DNA of 34,239 nucleotides from JBEKHT01 sp049511715 (lineage in GTDB: Bacteria; Chloroflexota; Anaerolineae; Anaerolineales; RBG-16-64-43). Below are positions 7,011 through 14,473 of this stretch, piece after piece. The notes beneath the pieces are model-generated. The model worked only from the letters and a program-made list of their open reading frames with translations, had not been told where the DNA came from and searched no databases. The first letter of the stretch is position 1, and every line of letters begins with the position of its first letter. The stretch covers positions 1 through 34,239 of the forward strand of contig JBEKXU010000034.1 of the NCBI GenBank assembly GCA_049511715.1. The letters run 5' to 3'. Position numbers and translations under genes: made by a program.

Positions 7011-7250
7011 ATGAGCAAGGTAATTGTGCAGATTGGCATTTCGACCAAGGCGGGGGGAGTGATTCCGTTCGCCTCAACGCGCGACCCCACCCTGGCCCGC
7101 ATCGTCGCCCAACACATCATCGGCGAACTCACTACCGCCAACTTCGCCGACGCCGGCTTACGTTTGCTGGCGGCCGAAGAGGCAAAAACTATTCATCGCG
7201 TCATGGGCGGCCTGGCGGAGGCTACCCCCCGCGGGGCCGACAAGCCATGA
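7011..7250 (+). CDS. small element protein, unknown
   Basis: A 79-residue protein with an opening beta strand (MSKVIVQIGISTKAGGVIPF) and helices after it (DPTLARIVAQHIIGELTTAN, AAEEAKTIHRVM). The ATG lies seven bases behind GGAGG. No family is recognised. Its position between the regulator and the replication genes is common for small accessory replication or regulatory proteins in temperate phages and satellites. A tiny frame overlaps its stop codon. Confidence 0.6.
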   Translation: MSKVIVQIGISTKAGGVIPFASTRDPTLARIVAQHIIGELTTANFADAGLRLLAAEEAKTIHRVMGGLAEATPRGADKP

Positions 7251-7321
7251 TCAGGAAACAAACTGCCCGTCGATTGCTGCGGCGGGCCAGAAGAGGAGGC
7301 GCTAACTTCAATCTCATTTGA
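7247..7321 (+). CDS. possible 24-residue Arg-rich peptide
   Basis: A very short frame whose ATG overlaps the stop of the gene before (ATGA). It encodes about eight arginines in 24 residues (MIRKQTARRLLRRARRGG, then ANFNLI). The ATGA overlap is the only support, and it is a common arrangement in this element. It may be translated by coupling or be chance. Confidence 0.25.
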   Translation: MIRKQTARRLLRRARRGGANFNLI

Positions 7322-7391
7322 ACTCCCAACTGAAGAAAGTCAACTCTGAACCAACTTACCCGCGACCAAATTAGCTGGAAAGGATCCCACG

Positions 7392-7772
7392 ATGAAACAG
7401 TCTGACGTATTCCCGAGCAAGTGGCTAAAAGCTGAAGACCTGGCCGGACCCCTAACAGTCAGGATTGCGGATGTGCGACTGGATCCCATTAAGAACCCCG
7501 AGGGCGGCGAGGACCAAGAGAAACCCGTCCTCGTCCTCGAGGGAAATTTCAAGCCCATGATCCTGAATGTCACGAATTGGAAGGCCCTCGCGAAGGGCTA
7601 TGGCGAGGATTCTGACGCATGGATCGGCAAGCGCGTAACCCTCTTGAAGACTGAGGTTGACGCCTTTGGCGAGACGCACGTTGTCATTCGCCTCCGGATC
7701 CCCGAGGCGAAGGTGATTGCGGGCAGCAAAGAGGCCGTGCCGGAGCCGGAAGTCGAGGATATCCCGTTCTAG
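7392..7772 (+). CDS. phage-type protein with SSB-like C-terminal tip
   Basis: A 126-residue protein of a type widespread in phages and elements. The order FPSKWLKAEDL, PLTVRIADV, KPVLVLEG, MILNVTNWKALAKGYG, WIGKRVTLL is the recurring pattern I recall for such proteins. These are beta-strand-rich and OB-fold-like in look. The end EVEDIPF copies the acidic DxIPF tip by which single-stranded DNA-binding proteins recruit replication partners. With the primase-helicase gene next, a single-strand-binding or replication accessory role is a reasonable inference but unproven. The start follows GGAAAGGA. It is 126 residues long, compared with ~150-180 for classical SSB, and shows no strong SSB core motif. 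Confidence 0.65.
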   Translation: MKQSDVFPSKWLKAEDLAGPLTVRIADVRLDPIKNPEGGEDQEKPVLVLEGNFKPMILNVTNWKALAKGYGEDSDAWIGKRVTLLKTEVDAFGETHVVIRLRIPEAKVIAGSKEAVPEPEVEDIPF

Positions 7773-7841
7773 GCGTCTGGCCAGAGGGGCGGTCTTTCCT
7801 CTGCTCTCCTTGGGCCGCCCCTCCGGACGCAAAGGCCTCCT

Positions 7842-9863
7842 ATGGAAAAGAAATTCTCTGCTCTCAAGTGGTACGCCGAGCATGGTTTCCCAATTTTCCC
7901 CTGTCATGTCGGTGCGAAAACGCCGGCCACGGCACACGGTTTTCAAGATGCGACCACGGACCTGGAGCAGATCTCCACGTGGCACTCGCAGATTCCCGAT
8001 GCCAATTGGGGCCTAGCGTGCGGCGAGGCGGCTGGCCGACTCCTGATCATTGACATTGACCCCAGGCATGGCGGCGATGAGTCCTGGGAGCTGCTCAGAC
8101 AGGAACACCCCGAACCTCTCGAAACAGTTACGGCGCGCACGCCCTCAGGCGGGGTCCATTTGTGGTTCTGCTACCCCGAGGGAGCCAAAATCAACTCCCG
8201 CGCCAGTGCGATCGCCCCCGGCATTGATCATCGGGCCAGCGGCGGTTATGTTGTAGTCCCCCCTTCGCACATCAACGGGAGCGCCTATCGGTTCGAGCTG
8301 CCCCCGACACAGACCCAAATTGCTGACGCACCGAGTTGGTTGCTTGCGAAGTTGGACGGCCAGTGCAAGTCAATCGAACAGGCGCCGCCGCCCGAACTGG
8401 CGCCAGGGATCCGCGCGGCTCGTGCTGCCGAGGCAATGGGCAAGTTAGATCCCAAGCGAGCCGAAGATTATCAGCAGTGGCTGGAAGTCGGGATGGCGCT
8501 GCAGGAGTTGGGGCAACTCGGCTTAGCGCTGTGGGACAACTGGAGCCAGCAATCGCAAAAATATCGCAAGGGAGACTGCGCTGCGAAATGGGAGTCGTTC
8601 AGGCGCGAGCCGACAGAGAATACGATCACTCTGGAGTCGCTTTTCAAATGGGCCCGCGAGGACGGCGGGGATTTGGTTCCCCTTGCACCCAAGAACGCCG
8701 ACGCCAAGGATTACCGAACCTCGCTAGAGGCCTTGGGGTTGAGGTTCGCCCTCAACGAGATGGACGACTGCATCTACATCAACGGGGTGCCCGAGACAGA
8801 CATCAGCTTGGCTGTGATCGAGGTCCACTTGTGGGAACACGGCTACAAGGACGCTCGCCGTGCTGAACAACTCTACAAGGCGATGGCTTGCGACAATAAG
8901 TTTCATCCGATCCGGGATTATCTAGGCAACTTGGCTTGGGACAAAAAGGACCACATCGGCAAATTGATTTCCTACTTTGAAGACGTGGATAAGGTCTTTG
9001 GCACCTACCTGCGCCGTTGGCTCATCGGCGCGGTGGCGAGAGCCTATGCGCCAGCCTGCGGGGCCCAAAATGCGATGCTGGTAATTGACGGTGCGCAGGG
9101 AATCGGAAAAAGCTATCTCGCCCGGTGGCTCGCGTCGCCCCTCCCAGCCTATTTCATCGAAGCACCCATTGTCACCGAAGATAAGGATTATGCGCTCTAC
9201 GCCTGCCGCCGGTGGATCTGGGAAGTGGCCGAATTGGGCAGCACCGCCAGGCGAAGCGATCGGGAGGCACTCAAATTCTTCCTGAGCCGGCAGTCGATCG
9301 ACGTGCGCAAGGCTTACGGAAAACGTGAAATCAAAAAGCCGGCCCTCGCATCCTACATTGGCACACTGAACAACGAGGCCGGCTTTCTGTCGGATCCAAC
9401 TGGCAGCCGCCGCTTCATGGCCTGCACACTCAAGAAGATCGACTGGGCCTACGCCCACGAGGTGGACATCAACCAAGTGTGGGCGCAAGCGAAAGCCCTC
9501 TATGATGCGGGGGAGCCCTGGCAACTGAACCATGAGGAGGAAAAGCGCGCGATGGAGGTCAACGAAAGGTACGAGACGGAGAACCTGATGGTGGACTATA
9601 TCCAGCAGTGCTTCACCGTGGACCCAGCCCTCGACGCCTGGACCGCCTCAAGCGAAATCTACGATGCCCTAAAGACAGCCGAACGCACCGGACCAAACCG
9701 CCAACAGGACTTGAACCTGATGGGATCGGCGCTACGCAAGCTGGGTGCGGAGGTTGAGATCCGACGAGTCGATGGGAAGCTCCGCCGCGGCTGGCGGGGC
9801 GTCAAGCGGCCAGTAGTTGCCGACCGAATCCCATTCCTCCCCGAAGAGGAGAATTCGCAGTGA
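7842..9863 (+). CDS. bifunctional primase-polymerase / VapE-type helicase
   Basis: A 673-residue replication protein. Residues ~8-170 are an archaeo-eukaryotic primase (prim-pol) domain, with metal-binding DID in LLIIDIDPRHGG (D71, D73), SGGVHLWF with His ~106, and GGYVVVPPS. Residues ~200-270 resemble the small domain often placed after prim-pol (DYQQWLEVGMALQEL, then KWESFRRE). From ~310 a VapE-type superfamily 3-like ATPase follows, with Walker A GAQGIGKS (417-424), acidic Walker B RRWIWEVAE, and downstream SYIGTLNNEAGFLSDPTGSR with conserved Asn and Arg. This is the usual initiator/primase-helicase of satellites and small prophages: it melts the origin, unwinds and primes. All key residues are intact. 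A candidate origin lies immediately after its stop. ATG start; AAGG upstream. Confidence 0.92.
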   Translation: MEKKFSALKWYAEHGFPIFPCHVGAKTPATAHGFQDATTDLEQISTWHSQIPDANWGLACGEAAGRLLIIDIDPRHGGDESWELLRQEHPEPLETVTARTPSGGVHLWFCYPEGAKINSRASAIAPGIDHRASGGYVVVPPSHINGSAYRFELPPTQTQIADAPSWLLAKLDGQCKSIEQAPPPELAPGIRAARAAEAMGKLDPKRAEDYQQWLEVGMALQELGQLGLALWDNWSQQSQKYRKGDCAAKWESFRREPTENTITLESLFKWAREDGGDLVPLAPKNADAKDYRTSLEALGLRFALNEMDDCIYINGVPETDISLAVIEVHLWEHGYKDARRAEQLYKAMACDNKFHPIRDYLGNLAWDKKDHIGKLISYFEDVDKVFGTYLRRWLIGAVARAYAPACGAQNAMLVIDGAQGIGKSYLARWLASPLPAYFIEAPIVTEDKDYALYACRRWIWEVAELGSTARRSDREALKFFLSRQSIDVRKAYGKREIKKPALASYIGTLNNEAGFLSDPTGSRRFMACTLKKIDWAYAHEVDINQVWAQAKALYDAGEPWQLNHEEEKRAMEVNERYETENLMVDYIQQCFTVDPALDAWTASSEIYDALKTAERTGPNRQQDLNLMGSALRKLGAEVEIRRVDGKLRRGWRGVKRPVVADRIPFLPEEENSQ

Positions 9864-9870
9864 AGATGGT

Positions 9871-9960
9871 TGTTACACCCTGTTACGCCCCTTTCTATTA
9901 CTTCTGTTTTCCAGGGTCCATTACAGAATTAACGGAAACAGGCGTAACGGGGCGTAACAG
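9871..9960. repeat. iteron-like inverted repeat cluster, candidate origin
   Basis: Two tandem 10-mers, TGTTACACCC (9871-9880) and TGTTACGCCC (9881-9890), face two inverted copies of the core GGCGTAAC at 9941-9948 and 9951-9958, also 10 bases apart. The outer arms CTGTTACGCCCC (9880-9891) and GGGGCGTAACAG (9949-9960) form a perfect 12-bp inverted repeat. Inside lie CTGTTTTCC (9904-9912) and GGAAACAG (9934-9941), and the middle is locally AT-rich. Phased repeats beside a primase-helicase gene are what an initiator-bound origin looks like. A regulator-binding site is the alternative. Confidence 0.6.
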
Positions 9961-10217
9961 TTGGGCGTTCCGGGCGCCCTGGCTTTGGGGACGGCCACCT
10001 ACAGAGAAACACTGCCAGGTCGGGGCGGTCCCACTTGGCAGCTCGTCCGGGCAGGTTGGACCTCACCACCTCAGGATCCGGCCTGCCTGGCGAGGCTCTC
10101 AAAACAGGGTCGCCGGTGGTCGTGGCTGGCATCATTATTTGCAGAGCACGACTGACTTGGGGGTTTGATTGCAAGAATAGCGGTTGCCTTCACGTCCGAG
10201 ATTGGTCGGATTGCCAA

Positions 10218-10260
10218 TTGACACAGTGTCCCCCATCATGTTATGCTGTACACGATGGGG
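10218..10260 (+). promoter_or_regulatory. promoter with two nested palindromes before the serine recombinase
   Basis: TTGACA (10218-10223) and TATGCT (10242-10247), 18 bases apart, make a good sigma-70-type promoter 44 bases before the recombinase ATG. A perfect palindrome GACACAGTGTC (10220-10230) overlaps the -35 box. A second inverted repeat, CCCCATC (10232-10238) and GATGGGG (10254-10260), brackets the -10 box. Both look like operators. From the serine-recombinase family, self-repression by the recombinase is plausible, but any dimeric repressor would fit. The 9961-10217 stretch before it holds no gene, only a hairpin CTGCCAGG/CTTGGCAG around 10012-10042. Confidence 0.6.
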
Positions 10261-10290
10261 TTCGTCAGTGGCAAGGATGCGGAGGCTGGA

Positions 10291-10989
10291 ATGAAGGCGA
10301 TTTGCTACGCACGGGTGAGCACAACGGATCAAGTGAACGGGATCGAGGCGCAGATCCAGGCGCTGCGGCAAGCGGCCGAGCGGCACGGCTGGCAGTACAG
10401 CATCGTGCAGGAAGAGGCCAGTGGTCGCACGCTAGGGGGTCGCCCTGTGCTCATGCAGGCGCTGCGGGAGCTGGATGCTGGCGATCGCCTGATAGTGACC
10501 ACCTTGAGCCGGCTGTCCAGATCTGTCGTGGATTTCGGCAACATCCTGGATCGCGCCTCGAGGGATGGGTGGGGTCTGGTAGTCTGCGACATGGGCGGTC
10601 AGGAGCTGGACACGGCCAGCGCGGTTGGCGCCTTTGCCGCAAGGATGCTGGTTGAAGTGGCGCAGTTGGAGAGAGAGTTGATTGCCGAGCGCACAAGGGC
10701 TGCTCTCCAACAGGTGAAGGCGCGAGGGGTGCAGTTGGGTCATCCCTCGACCGTCTCGCCTGAGACGAAGGAGCGCATCCGCGCGTTGAGGGAGAGCGGC
10801 ATGTCGTGGAGGGAAGTGACCAAGGCACTCAACGATGAGGGCGTGCCAAGTCCGAGTGGCAAAGGCAAGTGGTACCTGACCTCCGTGCGCCGGCACTGCG
10901 GCAACTGGGCGGACAACCTGCCCGACCTGCCTCCGATCCCGACAGGCGACGAGACAATCGTCATCCTGAGCAAGAGGAAAGCGAAATGA
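10291..10989 (+). CDS. serine recombinase (resolvase/invertase type)
   Basis: A 232-residue small serine recombinase. The catalytic domain (~1-140) shows CYARVSTTDQ with nucleophile Ser10 and Arg8, GDRLIVTTLSRLSRS with the conserved Arg residues, then the long dimer helix ending QLERELIAERTRAALQQVKARG. The C-terminal helix-turn-helix follows (TKERIRALRESGMSWREVTKALNDEGVPSP). The family cuts and rejoins DNA through a phosphoserine link, usually to invert a segment or resolve dimers. I use the ATG at 10291 (GGAGG upstream, and the standard MKAICYARVS opening) rather than earlier in-frame ATGs that lie in the promoter. The element already has a tyrosine integrase, so this enzyme's target is unclear. 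Its stop overlaps the next ATG. Confidence 0.9.
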   Translation: MKAICYARVSTTDQVNGIEAQIQALRQAAERHGWQYSIVQEEASGRTLGGRPVLMQALRELDAGDRLIVTTLSRLSRSVVDFGNILDRASRDGWGLVVCDMGGQELDTASAVGAFAARMLVEVAQLERELIAERTRAALQQVKARGVQLGHPSTVSPETKERIRALRESGMSWREVTKALNDEGVPSPSGKGKWYLTSVRRHCGNWADNLPDLPPIPTGDETIVILSKRKAK

Positions 10990-11189
10990 CCTACAAGGTG
11001 CGAGGCTTGCTGTGCGGCCGCCACAACTTCCTGCTCCGCGATGCCCGCGATGTCAAGGAGCTGACGAGGGCGATGTCCTATCTGCGAAGCGCGGCGGCTG
11101 AGCATGTCGACAATAAGGGAAGGCAGGTGCCGGTACCGTCGAGCCTCTTGCGGCCCGAGGCCAGATTCTCGCCTGATGGACAACTCTAG
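10986..11189 (+). CDS. small protein coupled to the serine recombinase
   Basis: A 67-residue basic protein whose ATG overlaps the recombinase stop (ATGA). The sequence (KVRGLLCGRHNFLLRDARDV, KELTRAMSYLRSAAAEHV) looks like a short beta-hairpin and a helix. No family is recognised. A direct repeat begins inside its last codons. Coupling suggests it is made with the recombinase, perhaps as an accessory factor. Confidence 0.5.
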   Translation: MTYKVRGLLCGRHNFLLRDARDVKELTRAMSYLRSAAAEHVDNKGRQVPVPSSLLRPEARFSPDGQL

Positions 11190-11223
11190 TTTTTTCGTAG
11201 GATGACCAACTCTAGCTTTTTCG
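11181..11223. repeat. 17-bp direct repeat pair
   Basis: CAACTCTAGTTTTTTCG (11181-11197) recurs as CAACTCTAGCTTTTTCG (11207-11223) with one difference, 26 bases apart. The first copy covers the end of the small gene at 10986-11189. The pair could be binding sites or a crossover region for the nearby serine recombinase, or a slippage duplication. Confidence 0.55.
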
Positions 11224-11259
11224 GGGCCAGGTCAGGAAGTGTCAGGAGTTGGGCGCGGC

Positions 11260-11472
11260 ATGAGCAACGTGAAGCGGGAGCGCGAAGGCTCGGCCCAGTT
11301 CTACCGGAAGTCGCGCCGGCGGAAGGTGCGAATCGGGTCGGTGTCCGAGAGGAGTTGGTCCCACATGTGCCTTGGTGGCGCCTGGGCATTTTTGGATCTG
11401 GAATCCCGGTGCCCGAGTTGCGGAGCAAGCATCGCTGACGTGAGGGAGGATCGAAGATGCCCGCACAAGTAA
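11260..11472 (+). CDS. small basic protein with Cys pair, possible zinc ribbon
   Basis: A 70-residue protein. The N-terminal half is very basic (VKREREGSAQFYRKSRRRK) and the C-terminal third carries CPSCG and, 12 residues later, RRCPHK. Two CP-type knuckles of this kind often bind zinc, here with Cys-Cys-Cys-His. A nucleic-acid-binding role would fit but is unproven. I start at ATG 11260, with GGAG upstream; an in-frame ATG at 11239 is possible. The gene overlaps the next one. Confidence 0.5.
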   Translation: MSNVKREREGSAQFYRKSRRRKVRIGSVSERSWSHMCLGGAWAFLDLESRCPSCGASIADVREDRRCPHK

Positions 11473-11639
11473 GCGAGCTGGAGGCCAGGTGGGAGGAGTT
11501 GCACGATGAGGTTGAGGAACTTGAGGAACGAGTGGCGGACCTCGAGCGCGACAAGGACGAGGTGGTCAAGGCGAGGTTGAAGGGAGTTGGCAATGGTGAA
11601 CCGACTGGCAAGCGAAAGCGAGCTCGAGGAGCTGCATAA
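11457..11639 (+). CDS. short coiled-coil protein
   Basis: A 60-residue protein dominated by one charged heptad-like helix (VSELEARWEELHDEVEELEE, continuing to about residue 40), then a basic tail KGVGNGEPTGKRKRARG. It overlaps the genes on both sides. Small coiled-coil proteins of this sort occur as scaffolding-like or regulatory proteins in phages. Function unknown. Confidence 0.5.
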   Translation: MPAQVSELEARWEELHDEVEELEERVADLERDKDEVVKARLKGVGNGEPTGKRKRARGAA

Positions 11640-12000
11640 GCCCCACTGCAAGGCCACAACTCTGGAGGGCGAGTACTGCGGCGCACCTCCGGTGCATGGG
11701 TCCGACTATTGCTTTGTGCATGACCCGAACCTGGCGGATAAGAGGAACGCGGCCAGGACCCACGGCGGCCGGCGCTACGAGTGGAGCAAGAAACTGGGCA
11801 AGGAGTGCCGGTCCGTGGAGGACGTCCTGCAGCTGCTCGACAACATTCGAGAGACGCTCGAGGAAATGGATGCGACGGTCCAGGTTGCTGGCGCCATGAA
11901 GGAAGTCGCCAAGACCTACTTGGCCGCGATCACGGAGGCCTCGTTCGGCGAGCGCCTGGCAGCCCTCGAGGAGGAGTTGCACGGCGATGCCGCGGGCTAA
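11593..12000 (+). CDS. phage-type Cys/His zinc-binding HGGR protein
   Basis: A 135-residue protein with an N-terminal Cys/His cluster HCKATTLEGEYCG, then GSDYCFVHDP, followed by ARTHGGRRYEW and a helical C-terminal region (EDVLQLLDNIRETLEEMD). The C-x(8)-C-x(n)-C-x-x-H block followed by a GG-R segment is a recurring design in phage and genomic-island proteins of unknown role, sometimes near terminase genes. Here no terminase follows. The ATG at 11593 has GGGAG upstream; a TTG six bases earlier is less likely. Its end overlaps the next gene by 14 bases. Confidence 0.7.
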   Translation: MVNRLASESELEELHKPHCKATTLEGEYCGAPPVHGSDYCFVHDPNLADKRNAARTHGGRRYEWSKKLGKECRSVEDVLQLLDNIRETLEEMDATVQVAGAMKEVAKTYLAAITEASFGERLAALEEELHGDAAG

Positions 12001-12325
12001 CCGCTTTGCTACCCTGGAGCGTCTTGCCATGCGGGCCCACCGTGGCCACAAGGCGCAGATCTATCTGCGCTATGACGATGGCCCCATCCTCGGGTTGCCC
12101 ATCGGGGGCGAGTTGCCAGGGGGCGCCACCTTGATCCAGGTTGACTCTGTGGAGGGCGATGCGGCAGAGCGAATTCTGGCGTCAGGTGAAAGCGGAGAGG
12201 TTGCGGCGCGCCTGCCCCCACCGGGCCAGCTGTTGGCAGCCCAAGGGCCGAAATTCATGTCCGTCGAAGAGGAGCGGGATCTGCTCGCGTCCTTGCTCGA
12301 GGAAAAAGGCGATGGCCGACACTGA
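11987..12325 (+). CDS. unknown element protein
   Basis: A 112-residue protein with no recognised family. It has a short beta-rich centre (QIYLRYDDGPILGLPIGG) and a Pro-rich link before an acidic helical end (SVEEERDLLASLLEEKG). It starts inside the preceding gene and ends inside the following one, so it is part of a tightly coupled run of small genes. Confidence 0.55.
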   Translation: MPRANRFATLERLAMRAHRGHKAQIYLRYDDGPILGLPIGGELPGGATLIQVDSVEGDAAERILASGESGEVAARLPPPGQLLAAQGPKFMSVEEERDLLASLLEEKGDGRH

Positions 12326-12515
12326 GCTGCCCTGCGATCGCTGTGGGGCGCCGACCACCCTACAGGAGGCGAGTCGGCTCCAGCTGAATTTTCGCTGGCC
12401 GGACGGGAAATGGCGCCCGGCCGTGCTGTGCAGGGACTGCCAGCGCGGGGCCTGGCAGGCGTTGTGGAGTTACATCGAATCGGGACCCGCAAGGAAGGCA
12501 GCAGAGAAAACTTAG
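12312..12515 (+). CDS. small CxxC...CxxC zinc-finger-like protein
   Basis: A 67-residue protein with two Cys pairs, PCDRCGAP near the start and LCRDCQRG about 30 residues later, forming a likely four-Cys zinc ribbon. Trp and Arg are frequent (NFRWPDGKWRP). It starts within the preceding gene. Short ribbons of this type usually bind nucleic acid or a partner protein. It ends the run of small genes. The 150 bases after it contain no gene. Confidence 0.6.
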   Translation: MADTELPCDRCGAPTTLQEASRLQLNFRWPDGKWRPAVLCRDCQRGAWQALWSYIESGPARKAAEKT

Positions 12516-12668
12516 AGAGCCCCAGAGCGGGCCTGAAGGTCCAGAGGGTCGAGCGCAAGCACAAAGGGCGTCATGCCAAAGGTGCAGAGGTGCGAAGGCC
12601 GAGGGCAAAGAGGCAACCGGATGGGCTGTGGATTGGTGGAGGTTGGTTTTGGTTGAAGGAGTCCAGGA

Positions 12669-14459
12669 ATGGCTGATATTTCGATCATCATCTCGGCGGT
12701 AAACAACGCCCAGGCTGCCCTCCAACAGGTCAGCGACCAAGTCCAGCAGTTGGGCACGACCGCCGGGTCCACCACCCAGGGCACGGACCAGCTCAGCGCG
12801 TCCATCGGCGGCGTCATGGTCCCGCTCTATGCCCTCCGGCAGGCCACCTCCCTCGTGACGGATGCCTTCAAGGCGCAGGAGGATGAGTACGTCAGGCTCT
12901 ACACCGCTGCGAGCACCCTGGCCGAGGGCGAGAAATACCTCATGCTCCAGACCGGGGCGACGGCGGACGAGGCTGGGAAACTGAACTATACCTCCCAGGT
13001 CCTGGGAGTCAGCACCGATGACCTGGCCGTGGCAATGAACTTCGCCCTCAAGCGAGGGACCGATGTCTCGATCGAGGGGATGTCCAAACTGGCGGACGAG
13101 TACAACTCGATCCAGGACCCCATTACGAGAAGCACCTGGCTCTTGACCAACTTCGGGCGGTCGGGGCAGAACATCGCCCCCCTCCTCGCGCAAGGAGCTG
13201 CCGGCCTCCAATCCTATGAGGCCGAGGCAGAGAGACTCGGGGTGGTGCTGAACGACACCTCCGAAAAGATGGTGGTCCTCTCCGACATCAATATCCAAAA
13301 ACTCACCCTGGCATGGCAAGGGCTTGAGGCAAATCTGGGAGTCGTCCTCGTCCCGCTCCTTCTTGGGGCGACAGGGCTCCTGACGGATCTTATCGCGCCC
13401 ATATCCAGAGACGTTCAGGCCGTTGACAGTCTCGCCAATGAGTTTTCCCATTTCTATGAGGTCATCGCCACGCACGGGCAAGTTCTCAGGGACCAGGCCA
13501 CGGCACTCGGAACCGTCAATCTCTATGTAGGCGATTACGCCGCCAGAGTCGAAGCCGCTGTGCCGCCGACTGATGATCTTGGCGACTCGGTCAAGGGCAC
13601 TGACCTCTACCTGGGCGACTATGCCGCCCGGATGGATGCCGCCGGGTGGTCGGCCCTGGGCCTTGCGCGAAATATCAACGGCCTGGACACCCCCATAAAA
13701 TCTGCTGATGGCATGGTCAACACGATCACGGATGACATGATCTCCCTGGCCGTAGCGGAGGCCGATGGCACAACGGGAGCAGATGACCTGAATGACGCCA
13801 TCCAGGCGTTGAAGGACAAGAAGATCACCATCACCGTCGTCAACCTCGAGGAATACCTGAACGAACTATACGGCGGTGGCCCCAAGATTCCTCCTGTGAC
13901 TTCCTACCCTCCTAACACCCAGGGCAGCAAGGCAAACAGTCCCTCCGGGACAGCCTCCGGTGGTCCACTGACCGGGCTCAACATCGTTGGCGAAGAAGGT
14001 TACGAGCTCATCCTCGGAAACCGTGTCTTCTCTCACGCCCAGTCCGTGGCGATGCTGGAGGCAGGGCTCATGCCAGGGATGCACTTGGCAGCGGGCAACC
14101 TTCCGTCTGAGGACACCCCCTATTTCGGCAACAGTGGGATGCTGGCTGTCAATCCAGTCAGGCCAAGTTATGGTGTTGAAACTCCTGGAGGCGGATACAT
14201 ACCGTTTGGCGGCTCTGGGGGGGCACGGGGTGCACCTTCCTCTGGCACTGCTGCCGTCACCGCTGCTGCTCAGTCCTCAGCCCAAGCCGCTCAGGCAACC
14301 TCGGAGGCCGTGAAGCAACAGACCACAATGTCGGCCGCACAGATCGCCCAGTCCCACAGCGATCTTCAGACCCTCATCGCCGAGGTCCGTCACATGAATC
14401 AGACCCTTCCCGGGGCCATCCGGGATGCGGTCCTTGCCGCTGGAGGAATCAGGACCTAG
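12669..14459 (+). CDS. tail tape measure-like protein
   Basis: A 596-residue protein. The N-terminal pattern (ISIIISAVNNAQAALQQVSD, QVQQLGTTAG) and the long Ala/Leu-rich helical region with repeated short motifs (VGDYAARVEAA and LGDYAARMDAA) match tape measure proteins. These set tail length in siphoviruses and myoviruses and line the tail tube. A hydrophobic stretch about residues 225-240 (LGVVLVPLLLGATGLLTDLI) is also usual. Near 430-440 is a LNIVGEEGYELIL segment of the kind found near the C-terminus of tape measures, followed by a Gly/Ala/Ser/Gln-rich coil. At 596 residues it would measure a short tail. The ATG has GGAG upstream. No tail tube, chaperone or capsid gene is recognised beside it. 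Confidence 0.7.
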   Translation: MADISIIISAVNNAQAALQQVSDQVQQLGTTAGSTTQGTDQLSASIGGVMVPLYALRQATSLVTDAFKAQEDEYVRLYTAASTLAEGEKYLMLQTGATADEAGKLNYTSQVLGVSTDDLAVAMNFALKRGTDVSIEGMSKLADEYNSIQDPITRSTWLLTNFGRSGQNIAPLLAQGAAGLQSYEAEAERLGVVLNDTSEKMVVLSDINIQKLTLAWQGLEANLGVVLVPLLLGATGLLTDLIAPISRDVQAVDSLANEFSHFYEVIATHGQVLRDQATALGTVNLYVGDYAARVEAAVPPTDDLGDSVKGTDLYLGDYAARMDAAGWSALGLARNINGLDTPIKSADGMVNTITDDMISLAVAEADGTTGADDLNDAIQALKDKKITITVVNLEEYLNELYGGGPKIPPVTSYPPNTQGSKANSPSGTASGGPLTGLNIVGEEGYELILGNRVFSHAQSVAMLEAGLMPGMHLAAGNLPSEDTPYFGNSGMLAVNPVRPSYGVETPGGGYIPFGGSGGARGAPSSGTAAVTAAAQSSAQAAQATSEAVKQQTTMSAAQIAQSHSDLQTLIAEVRHMNQTLPGAIRDAVLAAGGIRT

Positions 14460-14473
14460 GGGAGCGCGAACAC

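Noticed and set aside
9871..9960. Short phased repeats as a CRISPR array
   Set aside because: Units are 10 bases, only four copies and in two orientations, with no spacers of regular length and no cas genes.
9860..10168. 102-codon frame just after the primase-helicase
   Set aside because: It runs through the repeat cluster, starts inside the preceding stop region and has unlikely composition; the repeats explain the stretch better.
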